Origin: Weissella confusa
GTDB taxonomy: Bacteria > Bacillota > Bacilli > Lactobacillales > Lactobacillaceae
NCBI GenBank assembly: GCA_014332815.1
Contig: JACSZT010000008.1
Location: 273,398 to 337,397, forward strand
DNA length: 64,000 nt
Reading direction: 5' to 3'
Shown here: piece after piece, positions 40,014-48,773 of the stretch
Numbering within the stretch: the stretch's first letter is position 1
Layout of the letters: the number at the start of each line of letters is the position of its first letter
Program-made: the position numbers and the translations under genes
Notes under the pieces: generated by a model
What the model was told of the DNA's origin: nothing
What the model saw: the letters and a program-made list of their open reading frames with translations, nothing else
The model's database searches: none

Positions 40014-40997
40014 TTATTGAAAATAAGTGGAAAAGAACTTAATCATTTTTTTCTTGCTACTAAAGCCTAATGCTTGCGCTTGATTTTCACCGTTTTTTCT
40101 TACAGGCTTTATGGCGTTTTGAATATCTTTATAGATGTCTCCAAAGCCATAATTTTGATCTATATTATGAGCCAAATAAACTATCGGAATAATAATGCTG
40201 GCTAATTTATTAGTTATCTCAGTTTTACCATTTTTTCGTTCGTGAACATGTAAATATTCTCTCCATTCGACTTTAGATTTTGGCAAAGTTTTAAATTCAA
40301 TATCAATTAAATTAGAACTGTGTGCACAAACGTTTCTAACTAAAACCATTGCCCCAATCCATGAATTTAATTCAGAACTACCACAATTAAAATTTTTAGC
40401 AATTTTATTTTTACTTTCCAACGGTAAAAGTTGGTAAATATGATGTAATTGTCCAAATGACAATAAATCAAATGCTAGCCAAACGGTAGGATACTTCTTA
40501 TGTTGAGAACCATTTTCTACTTTATTATATTTATTATCTTTTAAAGTGAAATTTTTTTCGTCAAAATATTCTGGATTTGAATATTCACTCATATTTTTAA
40601 TCATTTTCAAAATTGTATTTTTTATCAAAGATTGTTCTCCAATAATATACTCAGAGGTATAACGTCCTTGATCAGCCCAAACTAAAAAGTCCAAATATCC
40701 AAATGGGCCAGAGTCATTACCTATTAGCTCGGCAAGACTGTTTTTAAAGGCTAGTTCAATCATTTCAATAATATGTAATAAATGTATTCTTAGGTTTTTA
40801 TCAAAAAAATATCGTTTTAACACACTGCTGAATAGTAGTCCATCATATAGGCCATCCCTTACAAATGGCTTTGCGTATTCTTTTAACTTATAGTATCCGA
40901 TATTTTTAATGTAGATACTTGCATTTTCAGAATCGATTGTCATCTTTCGATCACTAAAAACATTTACAAGTTTTTGATCTTCATCTTGTATATTCAT
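40014..40997 (-). CDS. Abi_2 family (AbiD/AbiF-like) abortive infection protein with HEPN motif
   Basis: 327 aa from ATG 40997 (TTGGA upstream; a TTG at 41009 is the alternative). N-terminal helical part (SIYIKNIGYYKLKEYAKPF, the Abi_2 signature), RYFFDKNLRIHLLHIIEMIELAFKNSL, then LVRNVCAHSSNL: RNVCAH is the RX4-6H motif of HEPN ribonucleases. Strikingly AT-rich compared with neighbours. Sits at the end of the prophage beyond the lysin, a usual place for cargo genes, with its own consensus promoter and leader terminator. Probably excludes other phages by RNA cleavage and growth arrest; experimental function unknown. Confidence 0.88.
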   Translation of the reverse strand: MNIQDEDQKLVNVFSDRKMTIDSENASIYIKNIGYYKLKEYAKPFVRDGLYDGLLFSSVLKRYFFDKNLRIHLLHIIEMIELAFKNSLAELIGNDSGPFGYLDFLVWADQGRYTSEYIIGEQSLIKNTILKMIKNMSEYSNPEYFDEKNFTLKDNKYNKVENGSQHKKYPTVWLAFDLLSFGQLHHIYQLLPLESKNKIAKNFNCGSSELNSWIGAMVLVRNVCAHSSNLIDIEFKTLPKSKVEWREYLHVHERKNGKTEITNKLASIIIPIVYLAHNIDQNYGFGDIYKDIQNAIKPVRKNGENQAQALGFSSKKKMIKFFSTYFQ

Positions 40998-41018
40998 TTT
41001 TAATTCCAACTTTGCTAT

Positions 41019-41046
41019 AAAAAAAGCCCGAACATAATTGCCCGGG
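41019..41046 (-). terminator. intrinsic terminator inside the Abi leader
   Basis: Minus strand: CCCGGGCA / TGTTCGGG 8-bp stem (two G-U) with an ATTA tetraloop, then C and T7. It begins about ten bases after the predicted transcription start and 22 bases before the ATG, so it could end a ~40-nt RNA or attenuate the Abi message. Confidence 0.7.
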
Positions 41047-41062
41047 GACTTGATATGACTTT

Positions 41063-41091
41063 ATTATATGCGGCACCATATTGAATGTCAA
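41063..41091 (-). promoter_or_regulatory. perfect consensus sigma70 promoter of the Abi unit
   Basis: TTGACA (41091-41086), exactly 17 bp, TATAAT (41068-41063). Full consensus at both hexamers; the best promoter I found in the window. Confidence 0.9.
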
Positions 41092-41107
41092 TTTCAATAC
41101 AGAAAAT

Positions 41108-41146
41108 CCCGCCAGACAAGGAAGTTCATCCAAATCCAGCGGGCTT
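41108..41146 (-). repeat. terminator-type repeat R2, downstream of the endolysin
   Basis: Second copy of R1. On the minus strand CCCGCTGGA / TCTGGCGGG gives a 9-bp stem followed by ATTTTCTG; it probably ends the late/lysis transcript before the Abi promoter. Confidence 0.85.
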
Positions 41147-41207
41147 AATTTATATATGGGCCAACTTGCGTATCTGTTTCAATGTCACAGGTTGGTCCAA
41201 TTTAAAA

Positions 41208-42467
41208 CTAGTTGGCGAATGCAGACTTCAACCAGACCGACTCGCCATTCATCTCTACTTCAATTGATGATCCAACACGTTGCAATACCTTGTATCGTCC
41301 ATTCAAAGTGAAGTATTCGGGAACGCCGTTGTTACCAAGGCCGTTTTGGTCCGTCAATGGGTTACCATGACGGTCGGTCAACGTTACTGATACAGCCGGC
41401 ATGTCGTTGTGATAATCTGCTACAGGAATAGCCATATCATTGTTACGAACGTACACTCCACCCAACTCGTATTGCCAGCTATCTAGTACGAATACACCGT
41501 TAAACTCTGCCGAGTCATCTTGCGTGCTGGCATTCAAGATTTCGACATCCTTCTTGTTTACCCAAGAATAGATGTCATCAAGCAACACGCGGTCGCCATC
41601 AACTTCTAGCACCTTGTGTGGCTCACCCTTAACATAGTTAGGAATAGCTTCACCAGCTGCGTAATGAGTAGCACTGAAGTTAACCTTAACCGTCATACCA
41701 GGCGCGATGTCTGCCTTTGGTGTATTATCAGCTTCCTTACCGGCAATAATTGCGGGTGTGTCAGTGTTAGGCTTTTCAGGGTTTCCGTGCTTGTAACCAT
41801 TGTCCGTGATACCGGTCAGGTCAACATTACCATCCAATCCACCAGCAATGTATGATGCTGTAAATTGTAACAATTGTACATTATCAAATGAAGGAAAGTA
41901 ATTATAGTTTGGCTCTGGCGTAACCTCGTAATTAGGATACTGAGCCAACCAAAGCGGGTACTTATTAGCAATCGCTTGCAGGTCAAGGTTTGACATCAAG
42001 AAATTCTTGTACCCGTATAGCACAGCTGTCTTTCCCTTTGATTGAATATAATCAAGTCCGTACATAACTACGTCTGTATTCGTTGCACCTTGCTCAATGT
42101 CCAAAGCAAAGATAGCTCCCTGTGGCGTTTGGCTTTTTGCTAGATAGTGATCAATTACGGTTTTCATGGTCGCACGGTCAGTAACACCGTCTACGAAAAT
42201 ATAGTCATGCGCGCGTTTTCCTTGGGCGATTGCATACTGAACTTGCGTTGGATACGTGTATTGATCAACATAGCCATGTCCAGCGTAGTACCCACCAATT
42301 TGAGCGATGGCAAACTTATCGTGACCATATCCAAACTTACCTTGCGAACCTTGGTAGATTGACCAATCAACACCCTGGTCGCCTTTGGCAGCATATACTG
42401 ATGGTACTGAGCCCATAATTAAAAGCGCTCCAGTCGAAACCAAAGCGCCCTTGAGCAATTTATTCAT
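41208..42467 (-). CDS. phage endolysin, GH25 muramidase with signal peptide
   Basis: 419 aa. Residues 1-27 are a typical Sec signal peptide (NKLLKG, hydrophobic core, VYAAK). The GH25 lysozyme domain follows (residues ~28-215; GVDWSIYQG, catalytic FALDIEQG with Asp and Glu, WLAQYPNY), then two C-terminal SH3-like/cell-wall-binding segments (residues ~255-310 and ~365-419). Such exported lysins need the holin only for membrane depolarisation. Overlaps the holin gene by eight bases. Confidence 0.9.
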   Translation of the reverse strand: MNKLLKGALVSTGALLIMGSVPSVYAAKGDQGVDWSIYQGSQGKFGYGHDKFAIAQIGGYYAGHGYVDQYTYPTQVQYAIAQGKRAHDYIFVDGVTDRATMKTVIDHYLAKSQTPQGAIFALDIEQGATNTDVVMYGLDYIQSKGKTAVLYGYKNFLMSNLDLQAIANKYPLWLAQYPNYEVTPEPNYNYFPSFDNVQLLQFTASYIAGGLDGNVDLTGITDNGYKHGNPEKPNTDTPAIIAGKEADNTPKADIAPGMTVKVNFSATHYAAGEAIPNYVKGEPHKVLEVDGDRVLLDDIYSWVNKKDVEILNASTQDDSAEFNGVFVLDSWQYELGGVYVRNNDMAIPVADYHNDMPAVSVTLTDRHGNPLTDQNGLGNNGVPEYFTLNGRYKVLQRVGSSIEVEMNGESVWLKSAFAN

Positions 42468-42777
42468 TTACTTCTCCTTTCATATTCTTTACTGCAGTTT
42501 CGATAGCGTCATCGATCTGCTTGGCTGTGAACAGTTGACCGATACCTTGCCTTAGCAAAGCATCATTAATTTGCTTGATTGCCTGAGCCTTCTGTGTCTG
42601 GCCACCATCAAATGTCACCTCAGCCCATCTCACGACACCTTCTGCAATGCCGAGCAATTTCGTTAGCCTCTTATTGTTGGCAAAGCGCTTTGATAGGTAC
42701 TCGATGGCCAAAATTAAAAGCGCTGGCAGGATTCCAACTTCCCACAGCGCTTTCAGCCATTCGATTAAGTTATTCAT
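42460..42777 (-). CDS. phage holin, LLH-type
   Basis: 105 aa from ATG 42777 (AAAAGGAGAG upstream). One membrane helix near the N-terminus (LWEVGILPALLILAIEYL) followed by a cytoplasmic helical tail (GIAEGVVRWAEVTF...QTQKAQAIKQIN), the architecture of the phage LL-H holin family. Directly precedes the endolysin gene. Expected to collapse the membrane potential at lysis time. Confidence 0.8.
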   Translation of the reverse strand: MNNLIEWLKALWEVGILPALLILAIEYLSKRFANNKRLTKLLGIAEGVVRWAEVTFDGGQTQKAQAIKQINDALLRQGIGQLFTAKQIDDAIETAVKNMKGEVNE

Positions 42778-43030
42778 GGTATCTCTCCTTTTCGAACAAT
42801 GTTTTGATTTGTTCGTCGTGCTTAACGAGATGAAGCTCAACTTTGTCTAATCGGTCGTCTTGCTTATCAAGTTTGGCGGTCAACTTGTTAATGCTGTCCG
42901 TCAATTCATCAAACGAACGAACAAAAGTTGCTTTAATGATGGCATTTAACATACCCAAAAACGCACCAATAACTGAAAACAAGCCAAGTAATAAAGCCAT
43001 CCATCCAGTTACTTCGTGTGGAAATTGCAT
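42770..43030 (-). CDS. holin-associated membrane protein (XhlA-like topology)
   Basis: 86 aa: one N-terminal membrane helix (WMALLLGLFSVIGAFLGML), then a coiled coil (SINKLTAKLDKQDDRLDKVELHLVKHD) with regular heptads. Placement right before the holin, with an 8-bp overlap, suggests an accessory holin or haemolysin XhlA-like protein. Sequence identity to XhlA is not certain. Confidence 0.65.
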   Translation of the reverse strand: MQFPHEVTGWMALLLGLFSVIGAFLGMLNAIIKATFVRSFDELTDSINKLTAKLDKQDDRLDKVELHLVKHDEQIKTLFEKERYHE

Positions 43031-43042
43031 AGTTCAACCCCG

Positions 43043-43321
43043 TTATGCTTCCGTTGTAGCTGCATTCAATGAAGACGTTACCTCATCAGCCTTTTTAAAT
43101 ACAATATCTTGGAACTCCGTCCATTGCTTACGAAATTCTGCGATATTTTCCTTATATACAGCAACATAATTGTCAGGGATATAGTAACTCACTTGTGGCA
43201 TTCCATCAGAATTGATATTGCCGTTAAACGTTGCATATACCACCTTTTGCTTGTTCCCATCATCGTCAACCTTTTCAGCAGAAAGCTCTGCATCAAATGT
43301 AGTTCGTACGTTAATCTTCAT
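43043..43321 (-). CDS. phage protein of unknown function
   Basis: 92 aa, no membrane helix; mixed beta N-terminal part (INVRTTFDAELSAE, ATFNGNINSDGMPQVSYYIPDN) and a helical end. Clear RBS GGAGG inside the upstream gene. Found between the tail spike and holin genes, where siphophages of lactic acid bacteria usually carry small baseplate or lysis accessory genes. No function assigned. Confidence 0.7.
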   Translation of the reverse strand: MKINVRTTFDAELSAEKVDDDGNKQKVVYATFNGNINSDGMPQVSYYIPDNYVAVYKENIAEFRKQWTEFQDIVFKKADEVTSSLNAATTEA

Positions 43322-43475
43322 CTTGTTGATCCTCCGTGTGTTCCGCTAATTGTTCATGTAAATTTTGCACTTCAACTTGCAACAGGGCTACCTGTGCTTT
43401 CAATTCGGCATTCTCAATCGTGCGTGTCGCGACTTCCAAACCCAATGTTTGAATAATTTGTTGATTTTGATCCAT
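43311..43475 (-). CDS. small coiled-coil phage protein
   Basis: 54 aa with RBS AGGAGG, 18 bases after the tail spike stop. Mostly one helix with heptads (TIENAELKAQVALLQVEVQN), acidic end. Position resembles XkdX-type small genes after the tail fibre. Overlaps the next gene by 11 bases. Confidence 0.65.
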   Translation of the reverse strand: MDQNQQIIQTLGLEVATRTIENAELKAQVALLQVEVQNLHEQLAEHTEDQQDED

Positions 43476-43493
43476 TTCTTTTCCTCCTAAATT

Positions 43494-46400
43494 CTAACCC
43501 ATATCAACGTTATACCAACCAGTAGCCGTTCCGTTGCTATTGAATCCGGTTGGTATAGCTGCTGTTCTGATACCACCAAAAGCTTTAGCAATCTTTGTAA
43601 GGTTGATAGCTGTTCCGTTTGACGACAAATAAATGTCGGAACCTGCATAAACAAAATAAGCAGAAGGACCACCGAAAGTTGGATAACTTCCTCCGTTTAA
43701 ATTCGATGCCCTTACAAGCAATCTGTCGTTTGCTCCTTGCAATTTAATTCCGCCCCTCATTTCTACTGGGTTAATGAACGCAACATTGTCTTCGAAATTA
43801 AATCCTTCAATTAGTCCCGGAAGATTAGACGGAACTGCTCCAGCTCTGAACCAACTCAATTTGGTTGTGTACGGATTTCCTGCATAATTCTGCGCCCCCC
43901 ATGCCATGAAGTCACCAGTTGATTCAAGCCCAAAATAAAGCCCCTTTTTTGAGAAGTCTTGATATAAGTCATTAACACCAATCCGCCCAACCGAACGGCC
44001 TGATTTACTAAGCTTCATTCCATCTTTGTCGAACACCGTTGTTGTCAGTCCCGCGCTAACGGTCATGCCTTCAGAGTCAATTGAAGTCGATCCATAACGT
44101 CCATCCCAATAGGTTCGTATAAAGTTCGCAACGTTACCTGAAAGTTTATTTACATCTAAGTTAATGATTTTAGATGAATCTACTGACAACTCTGCAATTT
44201 GCGCACGCCCAATGGTCGCGTCCTTTATTACCGCACCGTCCAGCCAAGACTTACCAACGGCAGTCACTTCACCATCTAAAAAGATGTGCTTACCTGTGAG
44301 CATTAAACCAGACGTATCGCCATTGATACCGCTGATAATATTGCCAATGTTATCTTTGATGCCAAGCTGGAAATTATCTTTGAACAATTGCAGAGCTGTT
44401 TGCGATCCTATCTTAGATCCCGGGATATATCCATAATCAGTTGCACCGGCATACATTGAAAACTTACGCATTGCAACTTTTCCAGCATTCCAAGCAAAAG
44501 CAAATGATACATATTTCGTATTAGCAGGGGGTGTGAAGGTGTACGTGTATCTAGGCCAATTTGGCAGAAGAGTATTGTATCCATGATTGTAACCCTGAGC
44601 GCTAATTTGGCTTTTGTTTGCATCCCAGAAATATATATACCTCGCAAAAGGGGTACCAGTCGTGTTCCAACTTGCACTAGCTGCAAGTTCATATGATCCT
44701 GAAAATGTTTGTCCTGCCATTGTCGGTACAGGGTCAGAATGTATCCATGTTGTAGCGTGCGTTGAATTATCATGAATCAGCGCCGTAGTCCCATCACCTG
44801 TGTAGTCATTAATGGAAACATTATTAGAATTGCCAGAACCAACTTTTACAGTTGGTGCCCACGGGCCTCCGACATGCCAACCCGGCAATCTGTTGTTGTC
44901 ATCAACTTCAAACTGGCTGTTGTTCAACAAATTTAGCGACGCAATACGTGCAATAAAAGCGTTAGATGTTTGCGTCAATTGTGTTTGCAAGCCAACATCA
45001 TAGCTTTTAATCTGGCTTGTAGTGAAATCTTTACCGGATAGCAATGTGTTACTATCTCCATTTGCGCGATCCTTAATTTCTTGTGAAAGACCGTCTGCCG
45101 TTTTAGTAACCGTGGTAGATAATCCGTTTATGTTGCTTTTGATTTGTTCGAAGTTACCTTCTACGGTTGAAACTCGTGTGTTAAGACCAGTTTTTGGGTC
45201 ATTAACCGTTTGATAAACGCCATCTGCTGTTAACTTAACTTGTGCTAATTGAGTGTCGGTGTCTTCCGGTGCCGGCGTCCAGTCAGTTGCAACACTACCA
45301 GCTTCAAATTTGAATTTTTCAATGGTAAACGTGTTGGAAGAATTTAACCAAGAATTGACACGTAAAGTCATACCATCAATGTCATTTCTTGCTGTTGTTA
45401 TGCCATTTCCTAAATCAAAGGTAAGCACAACATTTCCAGACGTAGCATTAGCAGGGATATTAAATACCTGTTCTTGCCATGGAGATTGGTTAAAGAATAT
45501 TGACGACTTACTGTCGGTTGTTACAGAAGTTGATAATGTCCATTTGAAAGATATTGTGTAAGTTTTACCAGTTACACCCCAATTTTTTATTGGAGAATAA
45601 AATAATATCTTTCCATAATTGTCCCGATTATTAGTTCCATTACCAGAAACAATAAAAGGTATGCCTGTGTTTAATACGTAATTACGACCACCAACAGACA
45701 AATTATTAACCTTTGTAACAGTCGCATCAAATCCATCTGCTCGTTGCTCAAGACTACTAATGTCTCCAATCAGTTTTCCAGTTGCCTTATCCAAGTCGGT
45801 CTTACTTGCTGTCAACTTGATAGCGTCAGAATTAGCTTTAATATTTGTTTCAGCAGAAGCTACACGCTTATCGTTCGTTTCTTTGTACGTACCAATTGTT
45901 TGCGTGGCAGTATCTGCAGTTTGTTGTGCTTTATTGACACTGGTTGTCAACTCACCAGTTTTTTTGTCGTAATCTGTTTTAGCAACCTTCGTACTGATGG
46001 TATCTGCGTTCAACTTAATGTCTGCTTGCGCTTTGCTAATACGTCCGTCTGCATCTGTTTTGTAATTGTTAATTGCCAACGTGGCGTGGTCTGCTGTTAA
46101 CTGTGCCTTAGCCACCGCACTATCAACATCTTCTGGCGCTGGTGTCCAATCAGTTGCAACGCTACCTTCTTCAATTTTTACATATCTGAATTTAAGGGTT
46201 TCACCCCCAGTCCAACCATTCTTATATTGGTTATTCACACCACCTTGAATACGGAAATAAAGTCCCGTGTTGGTTGAATCAGAAGTGACAGTTATACTTA
46301 CTCGTTTCCAACTAGTATTGTTAATATCAAAACTTTTATAATCTTCTTTTCCACCTGTTCCACCATTAAAACCATACCTAAGTATTGCTTGTGGAACAGT

Positions 46401-48773
46401 ACCCATCACATCAGCACTGAAGGTAATCTGTTTTCCTGGTGTCAATGGTGTATCACTGAAATTAGCCCACGCAGTAGCTACTTGGTAATACCACTCTGTG
46501 GTTGTGTTTGTAGCCCCATTAGTCATTAATATTCCATCACTTGGATAGGTAATAGTAGCGTTTGCCCCTGACGAAGTTCCTATTAATGTTGGTCTGATTA
46601 CCGAAGACCCATTTAACCCAGATGAATTAATGACATAATTTCTTCCACCAACAGCCAATTTATTAACCTTCGTAACTGTTGCTTCAAATCCATCAGCACG
46701 TGATTGTAATGTAGCAATGTCGCCAGATTGTTTCCCTTGGACCGTCTGCAAATTACTAATTATTTGTTTCGTTCCATTGGCGTCAGACACAATTGAGTTC
46801 ATGCGTTCGTCTTGTTCACCGTTTTTTTGCTTAATTGAAACGATGTCAGTTTTAGCTTGGTTAGCTGTCTGTGTTGTTGCTGTTAAATCAGTCTGAAGTT
46901 GACCCGTTTTGGTATTGTACTCAGTTTGCGATACCTTGGTTGATAAACCATCAAGGGCTTGTGTCGCTGTCGTTTGTGCTTGGCTAATCAAACCATCAGC
47001 ATCAGACTTGTTTTGTTGGATAGTAGCAGTCATGGAGTCTGTTGTTTTCTTAAACTCTGTTCTAACTATCCCATCAGCACTTGTAGCAACTGCAACAGCT
47101 TCCGACTTTGCTTGACTTGCATATTGACTTGCCTTTGAAGTTACATCACTAGCCATTGAAGCTGTTTGACTAGCTTGGCTGGCAAAACTACTAGTGAAGT
47201 CTTTTTTAGCTTCATTAAGCGCGCTCTGTGCGTTTTGAGCAGTTGTTTGACCAATTGACACAGCCTTAGAATTGGCGTCAGCAACGGCACTGTCCGTGTA
47301 TGCACTTGCTTGTGAAGCGATGTTTTGCTGATTTCGTGTCAGTTCTTCCGCTGCTTCTGACAGTTTGTGTGCAACACTGCTTGTTGCTTCCGATTGTGTG
47401 TCGCTGAGGCCGTCAGCGTATTCTTGGGCTTCGCTTACGGCACTATCGACAGCATTGTCAATCCTCTCGTTTGTTTGGGTATCTACGCTGTCCACCCACT
47501 TGCCATTGACCCATACTTTAACGCCCGAATTTTCACCATCATTCCAGAACCACGTATCGCCTTCTTGTGGATGTTCCGGCGCATCACGCCCATAATAATT
47601 TTTGCTTTTTCCGTTTGCACTGACAACAGCTTGGTTGGCTTGCTCCTTGACCTCCGTCACTTTATCTTGCAAGTCGTTCAACGCTTTCTTGTTACTATCT
47701 GCCCAGCTTGCCTTAGCTGTTCCAATTGATAGCTTGGTGACACGTTCTGCCACCGGATCATAGTGCAGTTCGTTAACAATCGCTGTTACGTTAACACCAA
47801 ATTCAGGCACATAAACTGTCACGGTATCAGTAAGGCCTATTGTTTCTAACTTTGCGAACTTGTCGGCATAATCTGCACTATCTTGTAGGCTTTCTACTTC
47901 AACCTCAACCGTGACTTCTGGCAAATCTTTTCCAGTATTAGCCGACTTAACAAACCAGTCCGCAGCAAACGCATTAATCCTCGCCTTGATTTGGTCGTCA
48001 GTGTCGCCTTCGTCAACTTTAACGTCTTGTGATACATCAACCATCTTCGAATAAACGAGTGGATAGTTACCCATTCGTGAACTTTGAACTGTTGCGCCCT
48101 CGATTGTTCGTGAAACATCAGTTGAGTTAACGGTTACCGTCGGAACGATTTCAGTCGTCAAGTTGGACACATCAACCGTGTACTTCAATCCGGCAATATT
48201 TTTACCCAAACGGAACGTCGCAACATTGTCACGTCCGCGTCGATTGAACATCGCAACACGACGATTTTCACGCTTTAATTCACCGCCCCAAATTTGCAAG
48301 AATGAACCTTGAGTTCCAGCTATTGCCTCCATCGGGTTAACGTATCGAAGTTGAGACTCGCTTGTGTGTGTGATGTCTGAGTAGAAAGTGAAAATGTGCG
48401 GATGCAACGTTGATTTTTGAATGGCTGTCATTGCTGCCTGACCATCGCCTAACATGTGAATTGTCTTCGATAGATTATTCGTTAAATCATATGTGATTGA
48501 ATCAGCTTCAATCATCACCGCATAGCCAGTGATATCCAACGCTACCGAAACAATGCGAAACGCGTGATTATCGTCCAATGGTGACGGCTTAGCAAGGATA
48601 ATATTACCTTCACTGATATCGGCGTAATGTTGACCGTTCACTGGATAATATGCCGTTAAGTTAAGCAATCCGTTTCGCTGTTCATGAATATCGACGTCGT
48701 ACAAGTCCCCCAGTTGACCCAAGCCGTTATTCAAAAAATCAATTTCATCACTTGAATATAGAATCGGTGTCAT
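43494..48773 (-). CDS. large phage tail spike/receptor-binding protein with carbohydrate-binding modules
   Basis: 1759 aa from the ATG at 48773, which overlaps the Dit stop (ATGA). Residues ~1-360 look like the tail-associated (Tal, Gp44-like/prophage endopeptidase tail) hub domain. An Ala/Thr/Gln-rich coiled-coil stalk follows (~370-700) and then modules separated by more coil: two similar VGGRNYV-type jelly-roll carbohydrate-binding modules, a third CBM4/9-like module (NLLNNSQFEVDDNNRLPGWHVGG) and a C-terminal gp58-like part (LTGKHIFLDGEVT...DSSKIINLDVNKLSGN). It likely forms the tail tip and binds wall polysaccharides. Confidence 0.85.
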   Translation of the reverse strand: MTPILYSSDEIDFLNNGLGQLGDLYDVDIHEQRNGLLNLTAYYPVNGQHYADISEGNIILAKPSPLDDNHAFRIVSVALDITGYAVMIEADSITYDLTNNLSKTIHMLGDGQAAMTAIQKSTLHPHIFTFYSDITHTSESQLRYVNPMEAIAGTQGSFLQIWGGELKRENRRVAMFNRRGRDNVATFRLGKNIAGLKYTVDVSNLTTEIVPTVTVNSTDVSRTIEGATVQSSRMGNYPLVYSKMVDVSQDVKVDEGDTDDQIKARINAFAADWFVKSANTGKDLPEVTVEVEVESLQDSADYADKFAKLETIGLTDTVTVYVPEFGVNVTAIVNELHYDPVAERVTKLSIGTAKASWADSNKKALNDLQDKVTEVKEQANQAVVSANGKSKNYYGRDAPEHPQEGDTWFWNDGENSGVKVWVNGKWVDSVDTQTNERIDNAVDSAVSEAQEYADGLSDTQSEATSSVAHKLSEAAEELTRNQQNIASQASAYTDSAVADANSKAVSIGQTTAQNAQSALNEAKKDFTSSFASQASQTASMASDVTSKASQYASQAKSEAVAVATSADGIVRTEFKKTTDSMTATIQQNKSDADGLISQAQTTATQALDGLSTKVSQTEYNTKTGQLQTDLTATTQTANQAKTDIVSIKQKNGEQDERMNSIVSDANGTKQIISNLQTVQGKQSGDIATLQSRADGFEATVTKVNKLAVGGRNYVINSSGLNGSSVIRPTLIGTSSGANATITYPSDGILMTNGATNTTTEWYYQVATAWANFSDTPLTPGKQITFSADVMGTVPQAILRYGFNGGTGGKEDYKSFDINNTSWKRVSITVTSDSTNTGLYFRIQGGVNNQYKNGWTGGETLKFRYVKIEEGSVATDWTPAPEDVDSAVAKAQLTADHATLAINNYKTDADGRISKAQADIKLNADTISTKVAKTDYDKKTGELTTSVNKAQQTADTATQTIGTYKETNDKRVASAETNIKANSDAIKLTASKTDLDKATGKLIGDISSLEQRADGFDATVTKVNNLSVGGRNYVLNTGIPFIVSGNGTNNRDNYGKILFYSPIKNWGVTGKTYTISFKWTLSTSVTTDSKSSIFFNQSPWQEQVFNIPANATSGNVVLTFDLGNGITTARNDIDGMTLRVNSWLNSSNTFTIEKFKFEAGSVATDWTPAPEDTDTQLAQVKLTADGVYQTVNDPKTGLNTRVSTVEGNFEQIKSNINGLSTTVTKTADGLSQEIKDRANGDSNTLLSGKDFTTSQIKSYDVGLQTQLTQTSNAFIARIASLNLLNNSQFEVDDNNRLPGWHVGGPWAPTVKVGSGNSNNVSINDYTGDGTTALIHDNSTHATTWIHSDPVPTMAGQTFSGSYELAASASWNTTGTPFARYIYFWDANKSQISAQGYNHGYNTLLPNWPRYTYTFTPPANTKYVSFAFAWNAGKVAMRKFSMYAGATDYGYIPGSKIGSQTALQLFKDNFQLGIKDNIGNIISGINGDTSGLMLTGKHIFLDGEVTAVGKSWLDGAVIKDATIGRAQIAELSVDSSKIINLDVNKLSGNVANFIRTYWDGRYGSTSIDSEGMTVSAGLTTTVFDKDGMKLSKSGRSVGRIGVNDLYQDFSKKGLYFGLESTGDFMAWGAQNYAGNPYTTKLSWFRAGAVPSNLPGLIEGFNFEDNVAFINPVEMRGGIKLQGANDRLLVRASNLNGGSYPTFGGPSAYFVYAGSDIYLSSNGTAINLTKIAKAFGGIRTAAIPTGFNSNGTATGWYNVDMG

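Noticed and set aside
39950..41146. CRISPR array or IS element formed by the two 39-bp repeats
   Set aside because: Only two copies 1.16 kb apart, no transposase and no spacer-sized units; each is a terminator hairpin.
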